Below the pieces are notes generated by a model that ran no database searches, was not told the DNA's origin, and saw only the letters and a list, made by a program, of their open reading frames with translations. A program made the position numbers and the translations under genes. This document shows, in pieces, positions 63,672-64,000 of a stretch of 64,000 bases of DNA. Origin of the DNA: Aurantiochytrium sp. KH105 (lineage: Eukaryota; Sar; Bigyra; Thraustochytrida; Thraustochytriidae); contig BGKB01000066.1 of NCBI GenBank assembly GCA_003116975.1, positions 186,001 through 250,000 of the forward strand. Direction: 5' to 3'. Each line of letters starts with the position of its first letter. Positions within the stretch are counted from its first letter, which is position 1.

Positions 63672-64000
63672 TCACGTTCTGTTTCCAAAATTGAATGGTA
63701 ATGGCGGAGAAGATGCTCGATAGGTAGAAAACAGTGTTTTGTTTACAAGCCTTTGAGAGGGCTTGCAGACTCTTGCTGGCGCCAATGAGGTGGCCACGAA
63801 TTCTGGACCGACTCGCGCTGGCACATTCGAGAATAGTAGTCGTTTAGTCGCGGAAACCTGAGACGCAAAAAACAAAAACAAAAACAAAGACACAAGAAAA
63901 AAACAGCAAGCAACGATAGAATGGAGTCAGTCTCTCTGCGCGTACCAATTCCTTGCTCCATCTCCAAATGTAGCAATGATCCAACTCGTCCCTTGCTACC
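63672..64000 (-). CDS. Possible 3' end of a spliced gene running off the window
   Basis: On the minus strand, the last 55 bases of the window read as an exon ending GAATTG|GTACGC. An 88-bp segment follows, with a very strong pyrimidine tract ending CGTCTCAG (63858). One frame is open across the join in phase 0: an 18-residue exon (VARDELDHCYIWRWSKEL) joined to a 61-residue terminal exon (starting VSATKRLLFSNVPARVG) with stop at 63672. A second frame across the same splice would end after a few residues (GFRD). No domain is recognisable, so both the frame and the gene call are tentative. Confidence 0.35.

Overview
The window reads as eukaryotic nuclear DNA from a flagellated protist. It has long, mostly uninterrupted reading frames, GC-rich intergenic DNA full of short tandem repeats, and a few small GT-AG introns of 88-158 bp. 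Ciliary genes (IFT140, CFAP251, a polycystin-type channel) sit beside a yeast-type NAD-dependent methylene-THF dehydrogenase, a single-exon midasin and a multi-Cache class C GPCR. This would fit a stramenopile such as a labyrinthulomycete (thraustochytrid). That assignment is an inference from gene content and style, since no marker here fixes the taxon. I saw no transposon, retroelement, CRISPR array or tRNA.

Layout. 1-1.0 kb: no clear gene. 1.0-2.3 kb (-): secreted Cys-repeat protein with a nidogen/TEM7-like domain. 3.8-7.0 kb (-): receptor with a signal peptide, four Cache-like modules, an EGF-like Cys linker and a class C 7TM. 8.8-13.7 kb (+): IFT140. 14.1-15.3 kb (-): MTD1-type methylene-THF dehydrogenase. 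17.1-17.6 kb (+): calmodulin-like EF-hand protein. 17.8-35.1 kb (-): midasin. 35.5-37.3 kb (+): PWP1. 37.8-39.1 kb (-): type II membrane sulfotransferase. 39.4-41.1 kb (-): serine carboxypeptidase. 42.3-45.8 kb (-): CFAP251, which I resolve into three exons. 46.7-47.2 kb (+): ribosomal protein uS11. 48.0-51.0 kb (-): polycystin-family channel. 51.0-61.5 kb: a 10.4-kb stretch with no gene I can support, rich in microsatellites. 61.5-63.1 kb (+): D-type-like cyclin. 63.7-64.0 kb (-): possible 3' end of a further spliced gene.

Functional themes. Ribosome production: midasin and PWP1 are divergent across 428 bp, and uS11 lies further right. Cilium: IFT140 is retrograde transport, CFAP251 is at the radial spoke 3 base, and the polycystin-like channel and EF-hand protein are possible ciliary components. 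Secretory pathway and surface sensing: the Cache receptor, the TEM7-like secreted protein, the carboxypeptidase and the Golgi-type sulfotransferase. Neighbours in general do not form pathways. The midasin/PWP1 pair is the best candidate for true co-regulation. The most novel item is the Cache-repeat class C GPCR, whose module order resembles the metazoan orphan receptors GPR158/GPR179 but with four Cache-like units.
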